Source: Vitrella brassicaformis (lineage: Eukaryota > Sar > Vitrellaceae). Taken from it: a DNA stretch of 64,000 nt. Positions 36,138-47,943 of the stretch are shown one piece after another. The stretch is from contig CDMY01000420.1 of NCBI GenBank assembly GCA_001179505.1, positions 16,412 through 80,411 on the forward strand, written 5' to 3'. Under the pieces are notes generated by a model. The model ran no database searches and had not been told where the DNA came from. It saw nothing but the letters and a program-made list of their open reading frames with translations. How positions within the stretch are numbered: the stretch's first letter is position 1; each line of letters begins with the position of its first letter. The translations under genes were made by a program, and so were the position numbers.

Positions 36138-37228
36138 TCGACAAATGGGTCGATGGATGCATGGAGACGCGTACAGTAGACCGTGTGACTGACTGACTGG
36201 CCCTGCGTGATGTCTGGTTTGCTTCTCATTTTGCCTTGCCATTCTTGACGGCTGGCTGGGTGGGTGGGGCGGGGTGGGGTGGGGTGGGGTCGGTGGGTGA
36301 AGTGATGGATGCATGGAATGACTGAGGAGGAAAGAAGGAAGGCTTTTTGCGTGTGATGTGATTGATGTGGATATGACGATGTTGAGCCATTGATTGGCGC
36401 CACGTGCGGTGCTTCCACCCCGAGCAAGCGATGGAGGGATGGAATGATGGATGGGTGGATGGATTGCAACAGACAGACAGCTTGCTGCATGGGCAGCAAG
36501 CTAATGCGTGCTGTGGACGCCATTGATGCATGGTGTCCTCGTCATTCAGGGCTGGTCTTCTTTGTTGTCCATGATGTACCTCCGCTGTTCGATCAAGTGA
36601 CATGATCGAAGACGGCAGCGGTACGTCACGGCTTTGGCAAAAAGACCAGCGCTGCACGACAAGAAGAGGACGCTGCTCACTTACTGGGTTCGTATTGAGA
36701 ACCACCCGATGTGCTGCGTGTCTGTCGTCTGTTTTCGTGTCTTCCTCCGTCACGCAACCGCTTGATGTCAGCCCACACATTGGGTGGATGCGTGTGGGGG
36801 TGGGGACGCAGTAAAACAGAAGGCGGGCACCGAGCGAAGGGTGTGCTGGCCACATGGCAGGACGTTGCATGCAGTGAGACAGACAGACCTCTGCGATACG
36901 CACGCAAGGAAGATATTTTTGCATGTTATCGGGCTGCCAATTCGCCATGTGTCGCCAATGCTGATCACATCTTCATAGGAACAGGCGCCAATCCCTCACT
37001 CACTCACTGAATGCCATGCAAAATGGTCTGTGTTCCACCACGCAGCCCGTCTGTCCCTATGGCTGTCTCCATCGGTGTCACACACTCGGTTACTGGTCAA
37101 TCGTCATGCGGGATGCCACTGGCTGGCATCGTCGGGCGACAGGGCACTCTTCACCTCCAACACTGAGCGCCAGTCAGGCGACGGATACCTTAAACGCACA
37201 CAGACAGACAGACAATCGGTGTCTCCGA
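36138..37228. other. Convergent intergenic region, no gene supported
   Basis: About 1.1 kb between the antenna gene and the unknown minus-strand gene, with (GGGGT)n at 36266-36290 and (GGAT)n-type runs. Open frames are short and lack protein-like composition or intron signals. Confidence 0.6.
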
Positions 37229-39586
37229 CTACAGATTGCTTCCAACCCACCACGTGTCTTTGGTGTCCGTGTTGACACGCGGCGATGGCGGGTGGTGCCC
37301 TTTCCGCTTCCCCTTCTGCGGCGAGCCAGACTTGTCCAGGTTGAGCGATTTCAGGCTCATCAGTAGCTTGGCTGTCGACGGGCGGCTGCTCTTACACACA
37401 CCACTCAACGCAGGAACCGTATGAGACCGCCGCATTCCATTGGTCCTCCCAGCCTTCAACAACCGCAATGTCGGCTGGCCGGGGAAGAATGGCGACACAT
37501 AATTGGCCGTGTCAGCAGGGGCGCTGTGTGGTGCGGGCGGTAGGTGTGGGCTGGGGGGTGTGGGCAAGAGGCGGTTCGCAGGTGAGATGGGCGGAGACAG
37601 GATGTGGCTTGCGATGGCTGGTGGCTTGGCAACGGGTGACTGTGCGAGTGGTGTGTCGGATGGGCCGAGGAGAGCGGAGATGAGATTGGGGCGTGCGTTG
37701 CGGGTCTTGCTCGCCGCCCTGCGATTTGCGGTCATGTCCACCTGGACGCAAAAGAGGGAGTGAGTCGAATGAATGACCATTGACTTCTGTCTGATCAATG
37801 AATGAGTCTTACGAGTGATCCGGTCCGTCTGATACCCTGCTTGACCTTGACAGCGCTAGTGTATCCCCCTCCAAGGCTGCCCGACCGCTTCACCGGCTGC
37901 TTGTCGCCACTCATTTCCTTGCCTTTCTCCTTTTCCCTCTCCCTCTCCCTCTCCCTCTCCAGAGGCGGCAGATACTTGGCCTTCTTGTTCCGGTCAGCCT
38001 AATGGGTGGGCACACAGCAGCCAGCATCATCATAGCTGTCTGTCATCGAGTGACGTGACCACGTCTCACCATGTCTCGTACATCGTCGAATACGAAAAGA
38101 GTGACGTGTCTCATCAGCCGCGTCTTGATAGGTGACGGGGGCGCCGTGGAATGGCTGGGCAGCGACAGGCCGGGCGTGTTGTGTCGCGCGTCCTCGATCT
38201 CGCGGATCAACCGGCGCATCTTCTTCTCGTGCACATTGCGGTGCCGCAATTTCCCTGTAATGGCTTTAGGGCTGTCCTCTGCATCGTTGATCATGAGCAA
38301 ATCCTCTGCCGACGAGAGAGAGGAGCTGCTGAGCCCATGAGGTGCGAGTCGGCTGACATCCGGCAAATCAACACTTCTCTCTCGTTTGAGCGGCATGAAG
38401 GTCCAGGGCGCCTTTCTCCCGCCCTGTCTGTGTGGAGGTGTGTCCTCCTCGCCAAATGGGTCCTCACACCAAGTGCCCTCGTCGCCGGTCAGCTCCTGCC
38501 CATGCGGGCTTTCACGCAGTCTGTCGGGTCGCTTCCGATGTCTCCTGTTCTTTTGTCGCTGCCGCTTGGGGAACCCATAGCACGCGGGGGAATCGCTGTC
38601 GCTGGACAGCGCATCCATGATGGCGGCCTGTGTCAGAGCGTCGCGAGGGACGAAGGTGGGCGGCTGCGAGGGCTTTCTCACCGACAGGTGGCGGCGCCTC
38701 GATCTCCGTGGTGTGGGCGGGGCCTTGACGTCTGGCAGGACGATGTGGGTGGCCTTTGTGAGGACGGACCACTGGCGCGGCTGGGCTCTGCTTCGAGACG
38801 AAGACCGTCTGAGCCTCGTCTCACTTGGTATGCCTCTCAAAGCCTCTAATGGGGAGCCATTGAGCTGCAGAAAGAGGGAGAATTAAGCAGACGCCGTGTC
38901 GTGACGGATCTTCCCTTCCTTCGTGCCCCGACCTGTAGTCCATTTGGTCCGTCACTGTACTGCTTCCTGGGGGCGACTTCTGGCGATTCCGTCGGTGAGT
39001 GGTCCGGTGTGGGCAGCTTGCGATACGGCCGCTTGGGCGACCTCCGGACTGTTGGTTCTTCCATTGGCTCATAGTAGCCGCTTTCCGCCAGACATGCTGT
39101 CATGAAGTTCCACGCCTCCGACGCCCCCTTGAGCGTCTCCTTCTCTGCTTCCACCCCAGCGGCTGCTCTCTCCTCTTTCGCCGGCTGGGGAACATGAGCA
39201 GGGAAGCCGTGATTGTGGTGGTGGGGACGCGGCTGCAGGGTCTCTAACAGTGTGTGTTTGCCTGAGGGCACTGCCCTGAGGAGTGAGGGGCTTGGAGCCA
39301 AAGGCCCGTTGAGGCCGAACACGCCCTTCCCGCCGCCATTTGTCGACCCCCATCTGCTGACAATTGGCGAGCCGTCCTTGTGCGGCTCCCTGTTGATCGG
39401 TGGGAGATGGTGTCTGTGGGCGTGGCTGACAGGTGGCGAGGGGCTGTTCCGTACTCTTCCAGAGGGGGCGATGTGGCCTGCCACTCTCGCAGGCACCCGC
39501 TTGGCAGTGACGGGAGGGTCAAGGGGAGGGGAGAGGTCGATGGGCCGCAAATCGCAATGCCGCTTCTCAGCGCTTCGAACTGACAT
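37229..39586 (-). CDS. Unrecognised Ser/Pro/Arg-rich protein, four exons
   Basis: Exons (high to low) 39586-38933, 38864-38070, 37998-37813 and 37741-37229 sum to 715 residues with matching phases. The composition is low-complexity, rich in Ser, Pro, Arg and His, with basic patches (RQKNRRHRKRPDR), acidic Ser clusters (SSSSLSSAEDLL), a (RE)n run in exon 3 and no hydrophobic segment. I recognise no domain. The many SP and RS dipeptides suggest phosphorylation and perhaps a nuclear or cytoskeletal role, which is speculation. The ATG at 39584-39586 is the first in frame. The gene shares a 361-bp divergent region with NAA25. Confidence 0.7.
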
Positions 39587-39670
39587 TGAGGGAGTCTCGT
39601 GAGATGAGGGGGATGAGTCAGAAACGCCGAACACTCCGAATGGGGATCGCGCTCCGTCTTGGCTCGCAAG

Positions 39671-39681
39671 CTAAGCTCGCA
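39671..39681 (-). promoter_or_regulatory. TGCGAGCTTAG upstream element
   Basis: In minus orientation it lies about 85 bp before the ATG of the unknown gene. A second TGCGAGCC follows directly in the same orientation (39661-39668). The 15-mer TGCGAGCTTAGCTTG here is identical to one at 53320-53334. Confidence 0.45.
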
Positions 39682-39947
39682 GATTCGTGCTGAGTGGACG
39701 AAAGGTGAGGAGTGTTTCAACATTGAAGAAACCTGGTGAATGAGAGCGCCACGAAGACTGAAACAGTGGATCAATCAACATACATCTTTCTGAGTGGAGG
39801 AGAGAAGGTACGGACGGCATGCGAAGATCAGTCACAGATGCACCGAACCACCCCCTCCCACATCACGTCCCGATGTGTGTGTGTATCTGCCAGCATCGGA
39901 AGACAACTGAGGCCTGAGAGTGTGGCAGGAGGACTCATCCAGGGAGC

Positions 39948-42900
39948 ATGTCGGCCACCAAGTTGTCTTCCATCTACTCTGCCCTGGACAACGGCAACAA
40001 CAAGAACGCCATCAAGCTATGCAACGGGACCTTGCAGAAGCAGCCGCACAACACCACGGCCAAGGCGCTCAAGGCGCTGGCCCTTCAGCGGCTGGGCAAG
40101 GCCGACGAGGCCCTCCCGCTGCTCGACGAGATCAAGCTTCAGAAGCCAAAGGACCCGGAACTCATACGGGTCGCAAACTGTGTCTATCACGCCGTCAGGA
40201 AAGGTGAAGGAGGCAGCAAAGATCGATGGATGGATTGGTCGACCGAGTGATGGCTAATGCCTGCTGCCTGTCGTGGTGTGTCTGTCTGTCTGTCTGTCTG
40301 AAGAGCAAGATGCGCAGGAGATGTGTGAGGTGGCGTATCAGCAGGATCCCGACAACGAGGAGCTGGCCGTGGCCTACTTCTACTGCCTACTCCGAACACG
40401 CGACTACGCCAAGCAGCAGCAAGTGGCCATGAAGATGTCCAAGAAGTTCAGCAAGCCAAAATATCTCAGGTGGAGCCTCATGGCCATCCTCATGGTACGT
40501 ACGCACAATCCCTCACGCACACAAGCGTGCCGTGCTTGCCTCATCTCCCCCTCTGCCGGCCTGTCACTGATCGATCGATCAGTCGTCTGGTCTTGACGGT
40601 GCCGGCAGCAGGACCCTTGACCTCGCCGAAATGATGCTCGCTAAGGTCAGTCACCAGGGAAGGAATTATATGATCCAACAAAGTCGCATCATCATGTGTG
40701 TTGTCTTGGCTGGTTGCTGTTCTGTTACTGCAGGCCCCGTTGAATGTGCCTCCCCGCGGTGCGGGCGCCCCGCCGGCGACCAAGGGGGGAGCGGCCAGCA
40801 CACTCAGGGAGAGCTACGGACGTGAGCAGAGGCAGGCGACACGACAAACGGCCATCCCATCCTCTCTCGATGGCCTTCATGTTGCTTGTCTCTGTCTGGG
40901 TGTGGGGAGGGGATGTTTCAGTGTTCCTACTGCACATGTCGGTCCTGCGGCTCAAGGGCAAATACGCGGAAGCCCTCGGTGAGGGAGGGACGGAGGGACA
41001 ACCTAGCCAGCACTCCATGTGTCAGTCATGTGTTGTGGTGTGCCGTCACACATGTGGTGTGGTGTAGAGCTGTTGGGCAAGTGCGAAAGTTGCACCATGG
41101 TGCCGTTGGAGGACTATGCCCTCCGTGTGCAGCTGGAGGCCGAACGCGGCAGGCTCGACAAGGCCATCGAAGCCGTCAGGAGATACCTGCTGCACGAGTA
41201 AGCCACCGAGTCAGGCAGACAGACAGCGAGGGAAAGGGGCACCTACATGGTTGCAACAGATACCAGCACCAGCAGCATGCGTCGGTTCTGTCTGTCTGTC
41301 TGTCTGTGTGTGTCGCTGAATATGTCGTCCTTATGTAATATTCCCAGCAAGAATCAGTGGTGTGCGACTGAGGTGTTTGTGCGTCTGAGTGTGGAGCGGT
41401 CTCTGCAGGCGGGCCGGCAGAGGGAAGACGACGACCCGCTATGGACACTCGACTTCAACACAAGGGTCAGTTCAGTGGGGTGGGTGGGGTGGTGGACACA
41501 AAGAAAGAGAGCTCTGCTGTCGGTCTGGCCACACACACACACACACACTGATATCTATGTCTGGCTCTGTGTGTGTGTGTGTGTGTGTGTAGGTGAATAT
41601 GGACGAGGCGACGGCCAATAGGATGTCGGAGCTGGGCGCTCTCAAGGTACACATGCATCCACTAGACCAAACCAGCACAATACGGGTCTCTGGAAATGCT
41701 GTCTGTCTGTTGGTCTGCCGGTTTGTTTGTCCTTCATTCATTGCAGACGTCTGACCCGATCAGCGATGCGTATTTGATGCTTCGTCACGTGCGTGACGGC
41801 ATCATCAAGTTCTCCGACGCATCCATCACAGCACCCATGTCAGAACCACCCTCGCCAGAGGAGGGGTACGCTACGCACACAAACCAACACCGACCGAATC
41901 AATACCAACACCCACCACAATTTTTGCACTTGACTTGCTGTGTGTGTGTGTGTCAGGCGAAGGTGGGCGTTGTGTGCTGAGCTGGAGCTGAGGAAACAGA
42001 CGCTGGTCGTCCACGCAGAGAAGAAACTGCGCAAGAAGAGTAAGTAACGACAGACAAATGAGAAGTCGGCTTGATGATGGTGCTGGCATGTGAATTGGGT
42101 TCCGTCTGTGTGTGTCAGTCGGTGATATGTCAGCGCAGGAGCTGTGGGGCGTGGCGTCGCAGCCAGAGGGGGCCTCCTTCATAGGACTCATCGACACGTA
42201 GGCATATCCACTTGACACACCAACTGACTGAGGGATGCGATGCCTTCCCGTGCACATCAGGTATGCGGCCGAGTTCGGCGGGAGCCCCACCTGCTTCTAC
42301 GAGCTGAGGCCGTACCTCGCCTTCCTCGTAAGGGGTCACATCACGCCCTCCCCCCACACACAGATCTATTGATACGGGGCCACGGCCGGCTGCAATGGTG
42401 TGTAAGTCAGGACGAGGTGAAGGCCCGACAGCTGTCGGGTCTGCTGCGGCCCAGGGTGGTGGTGCCCCAAGATGGACACAGCAACGAGGTGAGGGAGGGA
42501 TTGAGCGGGTGAGTGGGGACGGACACCACGGAGCAGACTCCTTTGTGTGTGGTGCAACCCTGACTGACGCAGAAGCGTCCAGTGCGCCAGTACATGTCAC
42601 TGCACAAGATACTTCACGGTAGGTACAATGGCACCCACTGAGTGAGGACACCCTCACACAGCGCCCTTGCCTGGCCCGTCAGCTCTTCGGTGGCACATGC
42701 CCATTGACAAGGCGGAGCGCACCGCTGCCAACGGTGGTGGTGGTGGTGGTGATGTGGAGCGGGTGGCTGAGTGGCTGTGTGTGTACACGGGCCACCTGCA
42801 CCTGGACCAGGACAAGTCGTCCATGAGCTACAACACCGTCGACGAGCTCACAGCACTGGCCGCCGAGGTGGGCATGGCGTGGCAGGGATACAGGCGCAGG

Positions 42901-45900
42901 GCAGATGCCAGATGATATGCGATGCGCATTGAAGTGTCTGTCTGTCTGTCTGTGTGTGTGTGTCTGTCCTGTCTCTCTGTAGGTGTTGGTAGAGATGGAC
43001 GAGCGGCAAGCGAGAGGTAAATGCTCACTGGTGAGCACGGCAGACAGACAGACACCCTGACCGACAAACAACACCAACACTCCTATCCATCCCCAGCCAC
43101 GGCCAACGATGGATGGTGTCTGTCCAACAGAGGCCCATCGGCAAGGCAAGACAGTGCCCCTGGCGGAGAGGGAAGCCGTCGTATCGGCCCTTGCCGTGCT
43201 CGAAATGGTAGGCCCAACACAACACACCTCAGCCTTCTTTTCATGTCCTTGTGTGTGTGTGTGTGTGTGTGGTCAGTGCCTGGCCCATTCCGAGTACAAT
43301 TTCCACGCCAGGTTCCTGAGTCTGCTCATCTACAGCCACTTGGGGCTTGGTGCGGCCGCCCAGTCCTTCATCGTCAAGCTCGACTTCAAGAACGTCCAGT
43401 ACGAGGCACTCGGATACACGCTCTTCGACACATACTTGGACTCCGCCATGATGTAACCAACCCCTACACCACCCTCCACACACACACACACACACGCGCA
43501 ACACGCAATACATTCACAACGACTTATCTGTGTGTCTTTCTTTATCTCCGTGTGTTGAATGATGTGATTGTGATGCAGCCCCGAGGCTCTGGAGGTGTGC
43601 AAGGAGATGTGTGAGTTGGAGGCCGACTTCTACCGGCAGACGCAGGACGCCATGCAGAATGCATACGAGCACGAGAGCTACGGCAGGGTCGCCGACTTCA
43701 CCGCGGCACTCGACAGGATGAAGCGGTCCATGCAGCCCGTCAGGGCCGAGGTCATGGAGGGCCTCATGAACCTGCAGCAGGCACTGGGGGACACCTCCCA
43801 GGGCGACGGGTTTGGCGACATGGCGCTGCTCGTGCAGAAGGACATGCCAATGCTCAGGAAACACGCCGGTGGGTCGGGTGTTTCCAGACAGACAGACAGA
43901 CAGATGGTTCATCGTTTGTCGTTTCCCTCCCTCCCTGTGTGTCGTTGTGTTGCTTGCAGGGATGTCGTTGTCTTGGTACCAGCTGAATCAGGACCGGCAG
44001 GTGCATCTGAGGTGCACCTCCGTCCCCCCCTTCCCAGCGCTGCCGCCCTCACCGCCCCCATCCCTCACATCAGTCATCCCACCTGCCACCTTCATCTCCC
44101 ACCCCCCCACACACACCCAACCACAACACACACAGACACAGCCAACGGCAACCGGCGCCACGAAGACATCATCAGCAGGAGATGACGACCACGCGAGCAG
44201 CAGCAGCCGGGGCAGCCACAGTGACAACGACGGGGGTGTGGCCAGCACCATCCGTAAGGTGCCGCCGGTGAGGTGCGCGTCTGTGCCAATGCCTGTGGTG
44301 CCTCCTGTGGCTGCGGCCGAGGGTTATGGGGGCTTTGTGAGCCTCTTCCTGCCCAGGTTTCAGGAGATGCCGGCTTGCCTTAAGTGAGGGAGGGAGTGGC
44401 CGGCCAGGGAAGGGAGGGAGGGGAGGCAGGAGGGGTGCTGTGCTGTGTGTGCTGGAGAGAGTGGTGTGGTGTGGGTGTATGTGTGTGTATGGCTTGATGC
44501 AGGATGTGGGCGACTGCGTTGTCGATAGTGTGTCTGCTGTACGAGAAAGACCTGGACGAGGCGTCAAGGATGCTCAGCGACCTCCGACACCTCATGGCCA
44601 TCACAGGTGTGTACCACACACACAGACAAATACACACACATTGCCAGGAAGACTCTTTCCCCCGTCTGATCCACATTCACCCACTCGTCAGGCATCATCC
44701 AGGCCCAGCAGCCTCTCCCCAGGCCAGAGCATGACACAGCCTTGCCATCACCGCCCACCGACGACACCGACAGCACGTCAGCAGCAGCTGCAGCCGATGC
44801 CGCAGATTCGACGGACGGCACTGCCCCTGCACCGTGCAGCAGGTTGTGGTGGGGCGATGACGCCCACGGGATCAGCTCCCCACCACCGCCGTGGGACACT
44901 ACATCTGGAGAGCCATCGGGCAGAGACAAAGCGGTGAGTGAAAGCAAACGAACAGGGCATATGGCTGTGTGTCAGTCATATTTGGTTTGTCTGTCTTTGA
45001 CCCGTGCGTGTGCGGCACGTGACTGGCAGTTTTGGCGGATGACCTATCTGTGTCTGGATGTCGCCCATCGGGTGCTGGAGGCGTGTGGGCCGTCCCATCC
45101 CAACGGCAGCACTAGCAGCAGCAGCAGCCGCCCACCACCGAAGCCCTCCCCCGCCCCTGCCTCCACTGCCCCCCTGGCAGCGTCCAGCTCCTCATCCCTA
45201 TCGCTCGCAGACGGCCCCGACCCATCACACACACACCGATCTCCAGCCGTTGATGACGTGTCGGTGCGGGCGGGGTCGACTTGGGAGGATGTGGAGAGGG
45301 GGCTGGAGGTCCTCACGCAACTGCTGCCTGGTCAGGCCTGACATCAGGGATTCTGCTGTGTGTGGTGGCGGAGCACTTGGAGCTGCTTGGCTGTGCGTGT
45401 GTATGCGTGTGGTGTGGTGCAGATGTGATGAGGATAGGTGGTGGGCTGGAGACTGCGGATGAGAGCAAAGGCAAGGAGGCGGGCGGGACGGCTGAGGCCG
45501 CTGGTGGTGGTGGTGGTGGTGATGCGGCAGTGGGGCGGTTCCAGCGCTTCATGTGGGATGAGGGCGGGTGCACAGGTGCGGTGGGCTGAGCTGAACACAC
45601 AGCAGGCGACGCGACCAGTGATTGCAATGATGTGCCGTCCCGTCTCCGTTTCTTGTCTTGGTTCAGGTTGCAGCCGTTTCCTGCTGGGTCCGCTGCTGTT
45701 TGTGACGGCCCTCTTCCCCTGGATCGCACAGACCATGCCCAGGGCGCGCAAAGACAAAGACAAATCCGCCGTGAGCACAATAAATAGCCATAAACAATGG
45801 CCATGCCGATGACAGACAGCATCACAGGACGTTTCTCTCTTGGTCCCGGCTGCGTTGGTTGCTCTGTCTGGTTGCTCTCGTGTCAGGGTCCGTCTGCCGT

Positions 45901-46403
45901 CCATGCGGCCCGCATTGCCTTCAAGGGTTGCATCACGGCCTATGTGTCGGAGCTGACGCGGCTGTCGACCATCCTCGGCAGGGCGCGCCAGGCGATGGCC
46001 GACAAGCCGAGCGACGCACCGACAGGGGGGCTGTTCCCGGACCAGGGGGAGCTTACCAAGGTAGGTGACCACCAACACGCTGTTGTGTGTGTATGTATGT
46101 GTGTGGGTGGGTGCTGGTCGGTCAGGAGTTGGATGTCTATCGACGTTCGGTGGCCACTCAGATACTCAGCTCACAGAGGCAGCAGCTGCATAGGCTCAAT
46201 GAGGTCAGCCAGCCAGCCAGCCACTTGGTGCGGGCGGTGCCATGGATGAGATGAGTGGACGGACGGACGGATGGATGGAAGGCACATATCATCCCGGCGT
46301 GTCGTGCGCCTCTCTCTTTGTTTGCATCTGTATGGCCGTGTGTTGTGTGCAGTTGGTCCAGAAGAGGCTGCAGGTGCTCAGGAAGATCACTTTCAAGCCC
46401 TGA
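39948..46403 (+). CDS. NAA25: NatB N-terminal acetyltransferase auxiliary subunit (NAA25/MDM20)
   Basis: Twenty-eight exons sum to 1273 residues with all phases consistent. Main ones: 39948-40203, 40304-40494, 41068-41197, 41348-41465, 42683-42867, 43277-43452, 43579-43868, 43960-44383, 44503-44606, 44692-44933, 45030-45330, 45887-46060 and 46353-46403. The N-terminus MSATKLSSIYSALDNGNNKNAIKLCNGTL and ALKALALQRLGKADEALPLLDEI are TPR-like and match NAA25. AKQQQVAMKMSKKFSKPKYL, CFYELRPYLAFL and EYNFHARFLSLLIYSHLG ... FKNVQYEALGY are further family blocks. NAA25 anchors the catalytic NAA20 on the ribosome, and NatB acetylates Met-Asp/Glu/Asn/Gln N-termini. Species-specific disordered inserts (44.0-44.3 and 44.7-45.3 kb) enlarge the protein. 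The apparent stop at 44385 is skipped by a GT donor at 44384. Confidence 0.9.
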
Positions 46404-47943
46404 GGAGGGTCTATCACCACACCATTCACTCGTGTCGCGGTGGCATCACTAAGCTATCTGTTCATGGCATTTGACGGGACTCTAATCGATCCACACGCTC
46501 GTCCACTCAGTCACTGGGTGGGAGGTTGACAATTGCGTGCTGTGCCATGACCGTGTGTGCGTGTGTGTACAGCGAGCGAGAGCACTAGCTGTCTGCCTGT
46601 GCGTGAGACAAGCAACCCCTGCGTGGTGACTGCAGATGACGGATCGTTGATGAGCCCTTTTCCACTGAAAGCATTCACCGTAGCATGATCTGATCCAGCC
46701 ACTGTCGCAACGTAGGTCACAATGCTGCCGCCTTCAAGTCAACATACGTACGTCGCTCTTAGCCCACGACCAAGCCCTCCAAGCTACACGTGTACAGCAC
46801 CTTCCTGGCTGCCGTTCACACGTAGCCCGCGCCAGCAGGGCCGGAGGCCAAGAGCGACGCAGACCATCCAGGCTTCATCCACACACACGCGCCCAGCAGT
46901 CAGGCCGACGAACATCCCTCTTACCGAGCCATTCATCCAGTCGCCTCACGCACACTACGGACCAGAAATGAGACAGCCAGGAATTGAGGCTCACGAAACC
47001 ATGCGGACGCCACAGGCACCGTCCCCGCCCCGTCTTCTCCCTTGTTGCCCTTTCTGGAGCGGGGCCGAAACGAGGGCTTCCATCCCCTCACTTCGGTGCT
47101 GCACCGCAAGGACTACAAGAGAGACGACGAGGCAGGGAGGGGCGATAGACAAGAGACATTCAGCCGCCAATCGGATACATACACACACATACATGGTGCA
47201 CAGCGCCTGCCTGCACAACACGGTTGCCCACATCTGGCTCGCCCGAGGGCACACGCACACGCACGGGATTGAAACCATATACGTGATAAAAACACCGTGC
47301 GTGAGATCACGCACTCACTCAGAAACACGCCAATGACCTCGCTGCATTGAATGAATGACCTTCGTTGTGTTGTGTGTGTCAGTGAACGAAAGTATGTGAG
47401 TGGGTGGGTACGGAAAAGCGAAGCGGGCAGGAAAATCGCTGCTCAGGCGGAATGAGAAAGCCTGGCTGTGTGCACCGTCTCACACACGCACACACATGGA
47501 GAGAGAGAAAAAGGGGGCCGACTTGACGTGACAGGCCCATGCCACTGATCCATCCATGTTACACAGAGACGCAGAGAGATAGAGAAATAGACAGAGATGC
47601 CCGTCCGTGTCCAATCCAATCCAATCCATCACTAAAGCCGAAAGGAACACGCGAGAGTGGATGGCTGGGTTGCATGGGGGCATGTTCGGTGCCACGCGCA
47701 TCGCATCGAGGGGACCAATCCCTCGGCGGTCAGTGAGTGCTCCCGTCCGCTCAGCCAGCAAAGGGAGAGGGGGAGAGCCGAAAAAACACACGTGACTGAC
47801 TGACTGACTGACTGACTGCAACCGACCGACCTTACGTGTACAGACACACACATACACACAGATAGATAGCCTTCCTCCCGCCTCTCTCTGGCCGTCATAT
47901 CTGTCTTGTGCGGGTGCCAGGGTGCCATGGATCAGTCAGTCAA
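46404..47943. other. Convergent intergenic region, no gene supported
   Basis: About 1.5 kb between the 3' ends of NAA25 and the rhodopsin gene. Frames up to about 200 codons exist but are Pro/Thr/His-rich repeat products without splice signals or homologous motifs. (GACT)n lies at 47793-47818. Confidence 0.6.

Noticed and set aside
44385-44387. In-frame TGA that would end NAA25 early
   Set aside because: A GTGAGG donor starts at 44384 and the next exon at 44503 continues the frame with CLKMWATALSIVCLLYEKDL and further family-like helices.
46850-46960. Possible third copy of the USP/LHCR intron (shared CGTCGGCCT and TGGCTC words)
   Set aside because: Only two short words match and the rest does not align, so chance is not excluded.
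46722-47336. About 200-codon open frame on the plus strand
   Set aside because: Its Pro/Thr/His repeat composition comes from CACA-type runs; there is no motif, no splice context, and it lies in a convergent 3' region.
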